A stretch of 64,000 nt of DNA from assembly GCF_002844275.1 (NCBI RefSeq), contig NZ_NXGX01000007.1:1-64000 (forward strand). The letters are read 5' to 3'. Of this stretch, positions 18,962 to 28,168 are shown in pieces (the stretch's first letter is position 1; each line of letters opens with the position of its first letter). The stretch comes from Thalassospira lohafexi (lineage in GTDB: Bacteria; Pseudomonadota; Alphaproteobacteria; Rhodospirillales; Thalassospiraceae). The translations under genes and the position numbers were made by a program. Below the pieces are notes generated by a model. It made no database searches, was not told the origin of the DNA, and saw nothing but the letters and a program-made list of their open reading frames with translations.

Positions 18962-19626
18962 GATCGAAACCTCGGCTTCTGTGTGGTGCCCGGATAGAAA
19001 ACCTGTGCAGGGCGCATGTCTGCAGCAGGGAATTAGCGTCTCACGTCACAAGGCATCGTCGTATCTTTTGTCCGTCCTGATCTTTGATCAGAAGGGCATG
19101 GACGCGTGATCGCCTGTTTGGCCGAGGTGATTTGCAAACAGATAACGTGATCGCTGACCTTAATACAGGCTCTGATTGATCATGCCCCTCGCGATCGAAG
19201 ATGCGGGGATATGTGGTGTTCAGGCGGGATCCTGAACACTTAAGATCAGTCACATGCCATGCATGGGCTGCGTCACGGGCTGTCAGTTGCACCCAAATTC
19301 TCCCTAATCTTCGTCGGCAGGTTACCTGCTCTTTGGTCGCCGTCGTTTGAAATTTTGACGACTTGAAAATCTATTTCGGATTGATCCCGATATGGCAGAA
19401 AGCTTAAGTCAAAAAGGCAGTAGGTTTGCGACGCAACACCGTATTGTGTGATCCAAAGATACGTTTACATCAGCTTTGAGGTCTTTTCAGGGTCTTGAAC
19501 AGACATTTTATCTTGTCATTAAAGTACCATTAGGCAAGTGCCAAATGCACCAGAAATCACATAGGGGCAGGCGGTAAACACCGTCTGCCCCTATGTGGAT
19601 GGAATGATTGCAGTCCTTGGCTCTGG
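18962..19626. promoter_or_regulatory. Intergenic region upstream of gbcA
   Basis: A 665-bp stretch with no convincing gene. It holds the gbcA promoter. CTGATC (19077-19082) and GATCAG (19086-19091) form a dyad about 116 bp before gbcA, and a TTGCG/CGCAA dyad lies at 19426-19436. The far end carries the stem-loop of the opposite operon (19558-19597). Short open frames here lack ribosome-binding sites. Confidence 0.5.
19558..19597 (-). terminator. Strong stem-loop after the hydratase/dehydrogenase gene
   Basis: CACATAGGGGCAGGCGG (19558-19574) pairs with CCGTCTGCCCCTATGTG (19581-19597), a 17-bp stem with one G-U pair and a TAAACA loop. It lies 30 bp past the stop of the leftward operon. The tract after it on that strand (TGATTTCT) is only moderately U-rich. 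Confidence 0.75.
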
Positions 19627-21582
19627 CTACTTTTGGGTCATGAACATCGGGCCACCCTCATGGCGTGGGAAGCCATATCCATTGACCATGACCACATCAA
19701 TTGCATCTGGACTCATGGCGATTCCTTCGGCAAGGATTTTGTCGCCTTCGCTACGCATGGCATCAAGGATGATGGACATGATTTCTTTGGTGTCGAAATT
19801 GCGACGTGTGATGCCTTTTTTATCCGATTCCGCAATCACCAGTGCATCGACGTCCGGGTCCGGGTGGGCTTTGCCGTTTTCATCATAACGATACCAGCCA
19901 AGACCGTTCTTTTTGCCAAGCCGGTCCATCTCGCACAGATAATCGCCAAGTGCGACATAACGTTCAGCCGGATCACGGAACGGAGCGAGACGTTTACGCG
20001 TTGCCCATGAAATCTCAAGTCCGGCCATGTCCTGCATGGCAAACAAGCCCATTGGGAAGCCGAATTCAACCATGGCATCATCGATCTGATGGGGGAGTGC
20101 GCCATCTTCGAGCATATATTCACAATGCTTGCGATAGGCCGACATAATGCGATTGCCAATAAAGCCATCGCAGACACCACAGGGGACCGCGATCTTGCCA
20201 AGCTTGCGGGCAAAGGCAAACGCGGTGGCAAGGCTTGCGGCGTTGGCTCGATCGGTGCGGACCACCTCAAGCAGCTTCATGATATGCGCCGGAGAGAAGA
20301 AATGAAGCCCGATCACCCGCTGAGGATTAGTACATTTGGCCGCGATTTCGTTGATGTCGAGGTAAGACGTATTTGAGGCCAGCACAGCGTCCGGCTTGCA
20401 GTGTTTCGAAAGCTTGCCAAACACATCGTGTTTGACTGCCATATCTTCAAACACGGCTTCGACCACCAGATCGGCAGTGCCAAGGTCCGCGTAGTCGGTG
20501 CTGGTAGAAAGCGATGCCAGCAGATTGTCAAAACGATCTTGCGTGATCAGGCCACGCTTGAGGCTGCCACTCAGATGCTTTTCAACGGTTGCGCGACCAT
20601 GGGTACAGGCATCTTCGTTGCGTTCAATAATCGTTGCCTTGAAACCCGCCAAAAGGGATGCGGTTGCAATGCCTGCCCCCATGATGCCGCCACCGATCAC
20701 ACCGACTTCATTGATGGGGTTTGGTGCAGCACCATCAAGTTCAGGAAATTTGGCAACGGATCGTTCGGCAAAGAAAATATGACGGAGTGCCTTGGACTGA
20801 TCACTATCGCGCAGTTCGACAAACTTTTCGCGTTCATGAACAAGGCCCACCGCGGTGTCCTGTTCGATGCCGATGCGAATGGCCTGGGCGGCGATGACGG
20901 GGGCAATCTGTCCGCGGGCTTTTTTACCGACACCCGCAATGATTTCATCCCACTGATGATCATCAGGCGCATCAACTGGCGGGCAGCGACGCAGTTCCAA
21001 GGGACGCGGGCGGTTGATGATGGTGCGGGCAAAATCCAGTGCAGCGTCGCGAAGCGGGCCATGCGCGATGGCATCAATCAGGCCGATTGCATTGGCCTTA
21101 TCAGCCGAAACCGGTTTGCCGCCCGTAATCATGGCAATAGCGTCGCGGACAGGAACAAGGCGTGGCAAGCGCACTGTGCCACCAGCGCCGGGAATAAGCC
21201 CCAGATTAACTTCTGGCAGGCCAAGCTTCGCACCACTTTCCGCAATCCGGTAATGACAGCCAAGGGCGATTTCCAGCCCACCACCCAACGCATGGCCATG
21301 AATGGCGGCAATGACTGGTTTGGTGGTGGACTCCAACCGTTTGATCACATCGGGCAGAATCGGATCTTTGGGCGGTTGGCCAAATTCACTGACATCGGCA
21401 CCGGCAATGAACGTTTTGCCCGCACAGATTAGAATGACGACCTTGATACTGCTATCGCCTTCGATCTCATCAAGAGCGTCGACGATGCCTTGACGCACGC
21501 TGTGGCTGGTGGCGTTGATCGGCGGATTGTTAATGGTGATAAAGGCGATGTCGTTTTCAGTTGTGAGGTTGACGGTCGACAT
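19627..21582 (-). CDS. Enoyl-CoA hydratase / 3-hydroxyacyl-CoA dehydrogenase fusion
   Basis: Bifunctional beta-oxidation enzyme, 651 aa. The crotonase domain (residues 1-190) has the oxyanion segment ICAGKTFIAGADVSEF and the GLPEVNLGLIPGAGGT glutamate region. The NAD domain begins at GVIGGGIMGAGIATASLLA near residue 290, and GLHFFSPAHIMKLLEVV is the dehydrogenase signature. It follows the formamidase by one base, so it belongs to a leftward two-gene operon divergent from the anthranilyl-CoA operon. It likely opens and oxidises the alicyclic CoA ester made there, though a general fatty-acid role cannot be excluded. Confidence 0.85.
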   Translation of the reverse strand: MSTVNLTTENDIAFITINNPPINATSHSVRQGIVDALDEIEGDSSIKVVILICAGKTFIAGADVSEFGQPPKDPILPDVIKRLESTTKPVIAAIHGHALGGGLEIALGCHYRIAESGAKLGLPEVNLGLIPGAGGTVRLPRLVPVRDAIAMITGGKPVSADKANAIGLIDAIAHGPLRDAALDFARTIINRPRPLELRRCPPVDAPDDHQWDEIIAGVGKKARGQIAPVIAAQAIRIGIEQDTAVGLVHEREKFVELRDSDQSKALRHIFFAERSVAKFPELDGAAPNPINEVGVIGGGIMGAGIATASLLAGFKATIIERNEDACTHGRATVEKHLSGSLKRGLITQDRFDNLLASLSTSTDYADLGTADLVVEAVFEDMAVKHDVFGKLSKHCKPDAVLASNTSYLDINEIAAKCTNPQRVIGLHFFSPAHIMKLLEVVRTDRANAASLATAFAFARKLGKIAVPCGVCDGFIGNRIMSAYRKHCEYMLEDGALPHQIDDAMVEFGFPMGLFAMQDMAGLEISWATRKRLAPFRDPAERYVALGDYLCEMDRLGKKNGLGWYRYDENGKAHPDPDVDALVIAESDKKGITRRNFDTKEIMSIILDAMRSEGDKILAEGIAMSPDAIDVVMVNGYGFPRHEGGPMFMTQK

Positions 21583-21583
21583 G

Positions 21584-22420
21584 TCAAATGTCCTCTGGAT
21601 TGATCGGGGTCAGCAGACAGGCTGTCAGATCAGAATCCGGTTCGGCCAGATCGGAAATAACATTGAAATGATGCTTGTCCGGGGCGTGCACCGCACGGGT
21701 CGATGCCCCAAGTCCGGTCCAGATGTTGGCCAAAAGATCATTCTGGCGGACAAATTCAGGACGTTCATCCGCGCCAACCCAGCAGGTGATTGAACAGGGC
21801 AGGGTGGGGCGCAGAAGTGCTGCACTTTCCATCACGGCTTCCTGACCATCCAGCCCCAGAACATCATTCATTGATGTATTTAAAAGTGGGCGCAGGTCAT
21901 GCAGTCCAGAAATTGAGACTGTATTTTTAACACGTGACAGGGTGTCCGGCAGCAGTGGGCTGGTTTCACTGACCATGCGACTGACGAGGTGTCCACCGGC
22001 AGAATGGCCTGCCAAATGAATGGGGCCATCGATGTGTGCTGCTGCATGATTTATCGCTGCCGCGATTTGACCGGTGATTTGCGACAGGCGGGCATCGGGG
22101 GCCAGCGTATAGCTTGGCATGCATACCGCCCAACCCTTGGCAACAGCACCGTTCGCCAGATGTGACCAACTGGATTTATCAAAGGCCTTCCAATACCCGC
22201 CGTGCATAAAAACAACCAGTCCCTTTGGCGTACGGTCAGGAAGAAACAGGTCGTATTTTTCGCGGTCTCCGGTGCCATAGGCGATATCAAGCTCTGCGCG
22301 TTGGGTCGCGAGCAGGGTGTCACGGAACTGTGCAGATTGCTCTGTCCACATGCCCGGATATGAGCTGGCATCGGCGATATGGTCGCCATTGGCATATGCG
22401 TCGTCCCAGTCGGTAATCAT
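21584..22420 (-). CDS. Alpha/beta-hydrolase, AFMID-type kynurenine formamidase
   Basis: Proposed to hydrolyse N-formylkynurenine to kynurenine and formate. HGGYW at residues 73-77 is the oxyanion motif typical of animal and yeast AFMID/BNA7. The nucleophile Ser-140 lies in GHSAGGH. An Asp in GADERPEF and a His in DKHHFN complete a triad. The start M-I-T-D at 22420 follows GGGAAG; an extension to 22606 would cover the promoter. Most proteobacteria use the unrelated metal-dependent KynB here, and no kynB is seen. Kynurenine genes nearby make this assignment likely. Confidence 0.8.
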   Translation of the reverse strand: MITDWDDAYANGDHIADASSYPGMWTEQSAQFRDTLLATQRAELDIAYGTGDREKYDLFLPDRTPKGLVVFMHGGYWKAFDKSSWSHLANGAVAKGWAVCMPSYTLAPDARLSQITGQIAAAINHAAAHIDGPIHLAGHSAGGHLVSRMVSETSPLLPDTLSRVKNTVSISGLHDLRPLLNTSMNDVLGLDGQEAVMESAALLRPTLPCSITCWVGADERPEFVRQNDLLANIWTGLGASTRAVHAPDKHHFNVISDLAEPDSDLTACLLTPINPEDI

Positions 22421-22633
22421 GTGATCTGTCTTCCCTGACCGTCGATATGTTAGGTGCACCAGCCGTGATTTTCGTGGGGCTATTGTGGGCGCGCCTTCGT
22501 TTGTTTGGCAAATTCTAGGCAATTTCACAGATATTTCAAACTCAAAATATTTATGCTTGAAATAAATTAAATCGAGGCGTACCGTTTTGTCAGTTTCCCG
22601 AAACAACCAAACAAATCAGGAAGGGAAAAGCTG
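22421..22633. promoter_or_regulatory. Divergent promoter of formamidase and anthranilyl-CoA operons
   Basis: An AT-rich 213-bp gap. TATTTCAA (22532-22539) and TTGAAATA (22557-22564) form an 8-bp inverted repeat, a candidate site for the MarR regulator at 25690. Just upstream, TTTGGCAAATTCTAGGCAA keeps the GG-N10-GC spacing of sigma-54 promoters (GG 22507-22508, GC 22519-22520), but its -12 element departs from TTGC, so it is weak. Confidence 0.45.
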
Positions 22634-24928
22634 GTGAGAGTAGCTTGTCTGGGTGGCGGTCCTGCGGGGCTTTATTTTGCAATATCAATGAAATTGCGTG
22701 ATCCGGCCAACGAGGTCGTGGTGATTGAACGCAACAAAGCCGACGATACGTTCGGCTGGGGCGTTGTGCTGTCTGACGAGACTCTTACGAACCTTGCTGA
22801 TAATGACCCCAAAAGTGCCGAAGCCATTCGGGCGCATTTTTCCTATTGGGATGATGTTGCGGTCAAATACCGGGGGGCTAAGACCGTCTCAACCGGGCAT
22901 GGCTTTTGTGGCATCGGTCGAAAACAGCTTTTGATCTTGTTGCAGCAACGCGCGCGTGAACTTGGCGTGGACCTGCGCTTTGAAACAGAGGCCCAGAGTG
23001 CGGCGGACTATAACAAGGATTACGACCTTGTGGTTGCCTGCGATGGGTTGAATTCCAAAACCCGCACCGACTATGCCGAGCATTTCCAGCCCGATATTGA
23101 TACGCGCAAATGCAAGTTTGTCTGGCTGGGCACCCATCAGAAATTTGATGATGCCTTTACCTTTATCTTTGAAGAAACCGACAAGGGCTGGGTCTGGGCG
23201 CACGCCTATCAGTTTGATGATGAAACGGCGACCTTCATTGTCGAATGTTCGCAAGAGACGTGGGACGCCTATGGCTTTGGCGAGATGACCAAGGAAGACT
23301 CCATCGCCACCTGCGAGGAAATATTCAAGGATCATCTGGATGGTCATGCCCTGATCAGCAATGCGCACCATGTCCGTGGATCAGCATGGCTGAGCTTCCC
23401 GCGCGTTCTATGCAACAGTTGGTCACACGATAATATTGTTTTGATGGGCGATGCGGCGGCAACTGCGCATTTCTCCATCGGGTCGGGGACCAAGCTGGCA
23501 CTTGAAAGTGCGATTGCACTGGCAAATTATCTGCATTCCGAAACCGATCTGAAATCGGCCTTTGGCAAGTATGAAGACGAACGCCGTCTTGAAGTTTTGC
23601 GCCTGCAGTCCGCGGCGCGCAACTCGATGGAATGGTTCGAAGAAATTGAACGCTACTTCGATTTTGATCCGGTGCAGTTCACCTATTCTCTTTTGACCAG
23701 ATCACAGCGCATTAGCCATGAAAACCTGCGCCTGCGGGATGCCAAATGGCTCGGCGAGGCAGAAGGCTGGTTCCAGCGTCAGGCCGGTGTTCCGGCCAAT
23801 GACGGGGTGCGTCATCCTATGTTTGTACCGTTCAAGCTACGCGAGATGGAGCTTAAAAACCGAATCGTTGTGTCCCCGATGGCCCAGTATAAGGCGGTTG
23901 ATGGCTGCCCGACCGATTGGCATTTGGTGCATTACGCCGAACGCGCCAAGGGCGGTGCGGCAATGGTTTATACCGAGATGACCTGTGTGTCGGCGGATGG
24001 CCGGATTACACCGGGATGTCCGGGGCTTTATGACGATGCGCATGAGCAGGCCTGGAAACGGATTGTCGATTTTGTCCATGGTGAAACCGATGCCAAACTG
24101 TGCATGCAGGTCGGTCATTCCGGGCGCAAAGGATCGACTCAACTTGGCTGGGAAGAAATGGATGCGCCGCTGTCGGATGGTAACTGGCCGCTTTTGTCGG
24201 CCTCGGCCATTGCATGGTCGGATCGCAATCAAACGCCAAAGGCGATGACGCGCGATGACATGGACATGGTCCGTGATCAATTTGTCGCCGGGGCCAAGAT
24301 GGCCGACCGTGCCGGGTTTGACATGATCGAAGTGCATGCCGCACACGGTTATCTTTTATCGTCCTTCATCAGTCCTGTGAGCAATGTGCGCGATGATGAA
24401 TATGGTGGGTCGCTTGAAAACCGGATGCGCTATCCACTTGAAGTGATCAATGCTGTGCGTGCAGCATGGCCTGCGAATAAGCCACTTTCGGTGCGTATTT
24501 CGGCCAATGATTGGGTCGGGGATGATGGTGTCACGCCCGAAGAAGCGGTTGAAATCGCCCGTATGCTTAAAGCCAATGATGTTGATATCTGCGACGTGTC
24601 GGCCGGTCAAACGACCAAGGATGCCCGCCCGGTTTATGGTCGGATGTTCCAGACGCCGTTTTCTGATCGTATTCGCAACGAAGCCAATATCGCGACGATG
24701 GCGGTGGGTAATATTTACGAACCCGATCACGTTAATTCGATCCTGATGGCCGGGCGTGCGGACCTTGTCTGTCTGGCGCGGCCGCATCTGGCGAACCCGT
24801 ATTGGACGCTGCATCAGGCAGCCGCCCTTGGCAATCAGACTGAAAACTGGCCCGCACCCTATTATGCGGGACGCGATCAGATGATGCGTCTGGCCGAACG
24901 GGCCGACGTCATGACCGGAAAGGTTTAA
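22634..24928 (+). CDS. abmA: 2-aminobenzoyl-CoA monooxygenase/reductase (ACMR)
   Basis: Hydroxylates 2-aminobenzoyl-CoA at C5 and reduces the ring to 2-amino-5-oxocyclohex-1-ene carbonyl-CoA. Two flavoproteins are fused. Residues 1-390 are a salicylate-hydroxylase-like monooxygenase ([14 protein letters not shown] and [14 protein letters not shown]). Residues about 395-764 are an old-yellow-enzyme domain ([28 protein letters not shown]). Salicylyl-CoA 5-hydroxylase has the same N-terminal type, but the fused reductase and adjacent kynurenine genes point to ACMR. The size agrees with the 87-kDa Azoarcus evansii enzyme. The start is GTG at 22634 after AGGAAGGGA. Confidence 0.9.
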   Translation: MRVACLGGGPAGLYFAISMKLRDPANEVVVIERNKADDTFGWGVVLSDETLTNLADNDPKSAEAIRAHFSYWDDVAVKYRGAKTVSTGHGFCGIGRKQLLILLQQRARELGVDLRFETEAQSAADYNKDYDLVVACDGLNSKTRTDYAEHFQPDIDTRKCKFVWLGTHQKFDDAFTFIFEETDKGWVWAHAYQFDDETATFIVECSQETWDAYGFGEMTKEDSIATCEEIFKDHLDGHALISNAHHVRGSAWLSFPRVLCNSWSHDNIVLMGDAAATAHFSIGSGTKLALESAIALANYLHSETDLKSAFGKYEDERRLEVLRLQSAARNSMEWFEEIERYFDFDPVQFTYSLLTRSQRISHENLRLRDAKWLGEAEGWFQRQAGVPANDGVRHPMFVPFKLREMELKNRIVVSPMAQYKAVDGCPTDWHLVHYAERAKGGAAMVYTEMTCVSADGRITPGCPGLYDDAHEQAWKRIVDFVHGETDAKLCMQVGHSGRKGSTQLGWEEMDAPLSDGNWPLLSASAIAWSDRNQTPKAMTRDDMDMVRDQFVAGAKMADRAGFDMIEVHAAHGYLLSSFISPVSNVRDDEYGGSLENRMRYPLEVINAVRAAWPANKPLSVRISANDWVGDDGVTPEEAVEIARMLKANDVDICDVSAGQTTKDARPVYGRMFQTPFSDRIRNEANIATMAVGNIYEPDHVNSILMAGRADLVCLARPHLANPYWTLHQAAALGNQTENWPAPYYAGRDQMMRLAERADVMTGKV

Positions 24929-25693
24929 GTGACCATGGCCGATCTTGCCATTCATCGCGCATTGATCACCGGGGGCGGTTCCGGTGTCGGGGTCGTTATG
25001 GCCCGCATGTTGGCCGATGCCGGGGTGAAGGTTGCCATCGCTGGACGGCGCAGCGACGTTTTGGCCGAGGTTGCCCAACATGAAAATATCACAGCAATCG
25101 TCGCCGATGTGACTGACGAGACTTCGGTGCGCGACATGTATGCGACCATGGTGGCCGAAATCGGCGCACCGGATTTGGTGATTGCCAATGCCGGTATGGC
25201 CGAAAGTGCCCCGATTGGCAAAACATCGGTCGATCTTTGGAAACGCACGATGGATGTCAATCTGACCGGTACGTTCCTGACCTTCCGCGAAGGATTGGCT
25301 GTGATGGATAAGACCAAGCCAGGTCGACTGATTTCGATTGCCTCGACCGCGGGGCTTAAGGGGTATGCCTATGTTACGGCCTATTGCGCGGCAAAACACG
25401 GTGTGGTCGGTCTTGTTGAGGGCATGGCCGCCGAACTTGCCAGCAGTTCGGTTACCGTAAATGCGGTGTGCCCCGGTTTTATGGAAACGCCGATGTTGGA
25501 AAAATCGGTTGAAAACATCGTTGCCAAAACCGGCATGAGCACCGACGCCGCGCGTGCAAGTCTTGCGAAAATCAATCCGCAGAACCGCTTTATCCAGCCT
25601 GATGAAGTGGCAAACACCGTCATGTGGCTTTGCAGTCCTCATGCGGCATCCATTACCGGACAGGCGATTTCGGTATCGGGAGGAGAAGTATGA
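24929..25693 (+). CDS. SDR-family dehydrogenase of the anthranilyl-CoA operon
   Basis: Short-chain dehydrogenase, 254 aa, with the cofactor loop TGGGSGVGVVMARML and catalytic Tyr-152/Lys-156 in YCAAK. The GTG at 24929 follows the abmA stop directly; ATG at 24935 is an alternative start. It ends overlapping the MarR gene by 4 bp. In this operon it probably acts on the 5-oxo or 3-hydroxyacyl-CoA intermediate after ACMR. The substrate is inferred from position only. Confidence 0.8.
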   Translation: MTMADLAIHRALITGGGSGVGVVMARMLADAGVKVAIAGRRSDVLAEVAQHENITAIVADVTDETSVRDMYATMVAEIGAPDLVIANAGMAESAPIGKTSVDLWKRTMDVNLTGTFLTFREGLAVMDKTKPGRLISIASTAGLKGYAYVTAYCAAKHGVVGLVEGMAAELASSSVTVNAVCPGFMETPMLEKSVENIVAKTGMSTDAARASLAKINPQNRFIQPDEVANTVMWLCSPHAASITGQAISVSGGEV

Positions 25694-26187
25694 ATATGAA
25701 CCATTCCGATGACCTGCGCGATCTGATGAATAATGAAACATCTGATCTGTCCAAGGCGCGTTTGCGGGCGTGGCTTCAGATTCTGAAAGTCTCGCGCAAA
25801 ATCGAAGGCGAGCTGCGCGAAAAAATGCGCATCGAATTTGGCTCAACCCTGCCGCGTTTTGATGTTTTGGCCGCACTTTACCGTGAACGCGATGGCATGC
25901 GCATGAGCGAACTTTCAAAATCCCTGATGGTGTCAAACGGCAATGTGACCGGCATTGTTGATCGCCTTGTCGGGGAGGGAATGCTCGTACGTGTGCCGGT
26001 CGAAAATGACCGCCGCGCATCGATTGTGCGCCTGACCGAAGCGGGCGAAAAGGATTTCGCCGAACGGGCCCTTGTGCATGAAGGATGGGTTTCCGAGCTG
26101 TTTTCCGATCTTTCGGCCAGTGATGCCGATGGCCTGATCCGTATTCTGCGCACCATTTCCCATCATAACGAGGCGCCCCATGACTAA
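25690..26187 (+). CDS. MarR-family regulator of anthranilate degradation
   Basis: A 165-aa winged-helix repressor. [20 protein letters not shown] is the recognition region and [16 protein letters not shown] is the wing. The start is ATG at 25690, overlapping the SDR stop by 4 bp behind GGAGGAG; a longer frame would lie inside the SDR gene. MarR proteins in aromatic CoA pathways often release DNA on binding the CoA ester, and the Azoarcus anthranilate cluster also encodes one. The dyad at 22532-22564 is a candidate operator. Confidence 0.85.
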   Translation: MNMNHSDDLRDLMNNETSDLSKARLRAWLQILKVSRKIEGELREKMRIEFGSTLPRFDVLAALYRERDGMRMSELSKSLMVSNGNVTGIVDRLVGEGMLVRVPVENDRRASIVRLTEAGEKDFAERALVHEGWVSELFSDLSASDADGLIRILRTISHHNEAPHD

Positions 26188-26992
26188 AATGGCGAACATC
26201 AAACCCACCCATTTCAACTGGCGCATGGAAGGCGACGTTGCGGTCATTTCACTGGATCGTCCCGACCGCAAAAACCCGTTGACGTTCGATAGCTATGCCG
26301 AGCTTCGCGATACCTTCCGCGATCTGGTTTACGCTGATGATGTCAAGGCGGTGGTGTTTGGATCAAACGGTGGCAACTTTTGTTCTGGCGGGGATGTGCA
26401 TGACATCATTGGTCCGCTGATCAAAAAGGACATGAAAGGTCTTTTGGAATTCACCCGCATGACCGGTGATCTGGTCAAGTCGATCATCGGCTGTGGCAAG
26501 CCGGTGATTGCGGCGGTAGACGGGGTTTGTGTGGGTGCGGGGGCAATCATTGCCATGGCATCCGACCTTCGTCTGGCGACTGCCACCTCCAAAACCGCAT
26601 TCCTGTTTACCCGTGTCGGGTTGGCGGGCTGTGACATGGGGGCCTGTGCGATCCTGCCACGCATCATCGGACAGGGACGTGCGGCCGAACTTCTGTATAC
26701 CGGACGTTCAATGTCGGCCGAGGAAGGCGAACGTTGGGGGTTCTATAACCGTCTTGTCGAGGCAGATGTTCTTGAGGCAGAGGCCATCACCCTTGCCACC
26801 CGTATTTCCCAAGGCCCGAATTTCGGTCACATGATGACAAAAACCATGCTGGCGCAAGAATGGAACATGTCGATCGAACAGGCGATTGAATCTGAAGCAC
26901 AGGCGCAGGCAATCTGCATGCAGACCGAAGATTTCAATCGTGCCTATACGGCCTTTGTCGCCAAGGAAAAACCGGTGTTTGAGGGCAACTGA
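26180..26992 (+). CDS. Enoyl-CoA hydratase family protein
   Basis: Crotonase-fold protein, 270 aa, that probably hydrates or opens an alicyclic enoyl-CoA. The oxyanion segment [15 protein letters not shown] and the second region [21 protein letters not shown] are visible; Cys-Asp stands where many hydratases have Pro-Glu or Gly-Gly, so the reaction may not be plain hydration. It overlaps the MarR gene by 8 bp and touches the next gene by one base. It is clearly part of the same operon. Confidence 0.85.
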   Translation: MTKMANIKPTHFNWRMEGDVAVISLDRPDRKNPLTFDSYAELRDTFRDLVYADDVKAVVFGSNGGNFCSGGDVHDIIGPLIKKDMKGLLEFTRMTGDLVKSIIGCGKPVIAAVDGVCVGAGAIIAMASDLRLATATSKTAFLFTRVGLAGCDMGACAILPRIIGQGRAAELLYTGRSMSAEEGERWGFYNRLVEADVLEAEAITLATRISQGPNFGHMMTKTMLAQEWNMSIEQAIESEAQAQAICMQTEDFNRAYTAFVAKEKPVFEGN

Positions 26993-28146
26993 TGGCAGAT
27001 ACATCCTTCCTTGAGTGGCCGTTTTTCGAAGACAGGCACCGTGAACTGGCGGTCAAGCTTGATGCCTGGGCGGCGACCAATCTTGATGGCATTGATCACG
27101 GTGATGTCGATGATGCCTGCCGGGATCTGGTTCGCCGACTGGCCGATGGCGGTTGGTTGCGCCATGCGGCAATTGATCCGCAATATACCGGATCGAAACT
27201 GGATGTGCGGTCACTTTGCCTGATCCGCGAAACATTGGCGCGTTATGACGGGTTGGCTGATTTCGCCTTTGCGATGCAGGGGTTGGGGAGTGGCGCGATC
27301 TCTTTGTTTGGAACGGAAGCCCACCGGGGGGAATGGCTTCCAAAAGTACGTTCTGGCACTGGGATCGCTGCCTTCGCGCTGACCGAACCACAATCTGGGT
27401 CAGATGTTGCCAACATCGCCCTTGATGCCAAACGTGATGGCGATGACTTTATTCTGAACGGTGAAAAGACCTGGATTTCCAATGGCGGGATCGCGGACTT
27501 TTACTGCGTCTTTGCGCGCACCGGCGAAGCACCGGGGGCCAAGGGGCTTTCGGCCTTTGTCGTTCCGGCAAACACGCCCGGGTTTGAAATTGCCGAGCGT
27601 CTGCATACCATCGCACCCCATCCACTCGCACGCCTGAAATTCACCGATTGCCGCATCCCGGCACGTGCGTTGATTGGCAATGGTGGTGACGGGTTTAAAA
27701 TTGCGATGTCGGTTCTTGATGTATTTCGATCAACCGTTGCCGCCGCCGCCCTTGGTTTTGCGCGCCGTGCGTTGGATGAAACCATCAAGCGGGTTCAGGA
27801 ACGCGAACTGTTTGGCGCGCCGCTTTTTGATCTTCAAATGGTTCAGGGGCATGTCGCGGACATGGCGCTTGATATCGATGCGTCGGCCCTTTTGGTCTAT
27901 CGCGCCGCATGGCTGAAAGACAGCGGTGCCCCGCGCGTAAGCCGCGAAGCGGCGATGGCAAAACTTTATGCAACCGATCATGCACAAACCGTCATTGATA
28001 AGGCGGTGCAAATTCATGGCGGTGATGGCGTGCGCAGTGGGCACATCATTGAACTGCTGTACCGGGAAATTCGTGCTCTTCGCATTTATGAAGGCGCATC
28101 AGACGTCCAGAAAATAATCATCGCACGGCAAACGCTGGCGCAATAA
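26992..28146 (+). CDS. Acyl-CoA dehydrogenase
   Basis: FAD-dependent acyl-CoA dehydrogenase, 384 aa. [16 protein letters not shown] and the C-terminal [15 protein letters not shown] with [11 protein letters not shown] mark the family; the Glu in IYEGAS is the usual catalytic base. Its electrons would go to ETF, such as that at 13-15 kb. It follows the hydratase with a TGATG overlap and precedes the ligase by 22 bp. In A. evansii the anthranilate cluster also carries such a gene. Confidence 0.88.
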   Translation: MADTSFLEWPFFEDRHRELAVKLDAWAATNLDGIDHGDVDDACRDLVRRLADGGWLRHAAIDPQYTGSKLDVRSLCLIRETLARYDGLADFAFAMQGLGSGAISLFGTEAHRGEWLPKVRSGTGIAAFALTEPQSGSDVANIALDAKRDGDDFILNGEKTWISNGGIADFYCVFARTGEAPGAKGLSAFVVPANTPGFEIAERLHTIAPHPLARLKFTDCRIPARALIGNGGDGFKIAMSVLDVFRSTVAAAALGFARRALDETIKRVQERELFGAPLFDLQMVQGHVADMALDIDASALLVYRAAWLKDSGAPRVSREAAMAKLYATDHAQTVIDKAVQIHGGDGVRSGHIIELLYREIRALRIYEGASDVQKIIIARQTLAQ

Positions 28147-28168
28147 TGGCTGTATCAGGGACTTCACA

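Noticed and set aside
19041-19292. An 83-codon frame in the gbcA upstream region
   Set aside because: No ribosome-binding site, no family resemblance, and it overlaps the likely gbcA promoter.
22634-24928. Salicylyl-CoA 5-hydroxylase as the function of the flavoprotein fusion
   Set aside because: The N-terminal domain is similar, but the fused old-yellow-enzyme domain, the aminobenzoate-CoA ligase and kynU in the same operon favour 2-aminobenzoyl-CoA.
24356-26212. A 618-codon open frame antisense to abmA, the SDR and MarR genes
   Set aside because: It crosses three well-supported genes and its sequence is rich in His, Arg and Gly, as shadow frames are.
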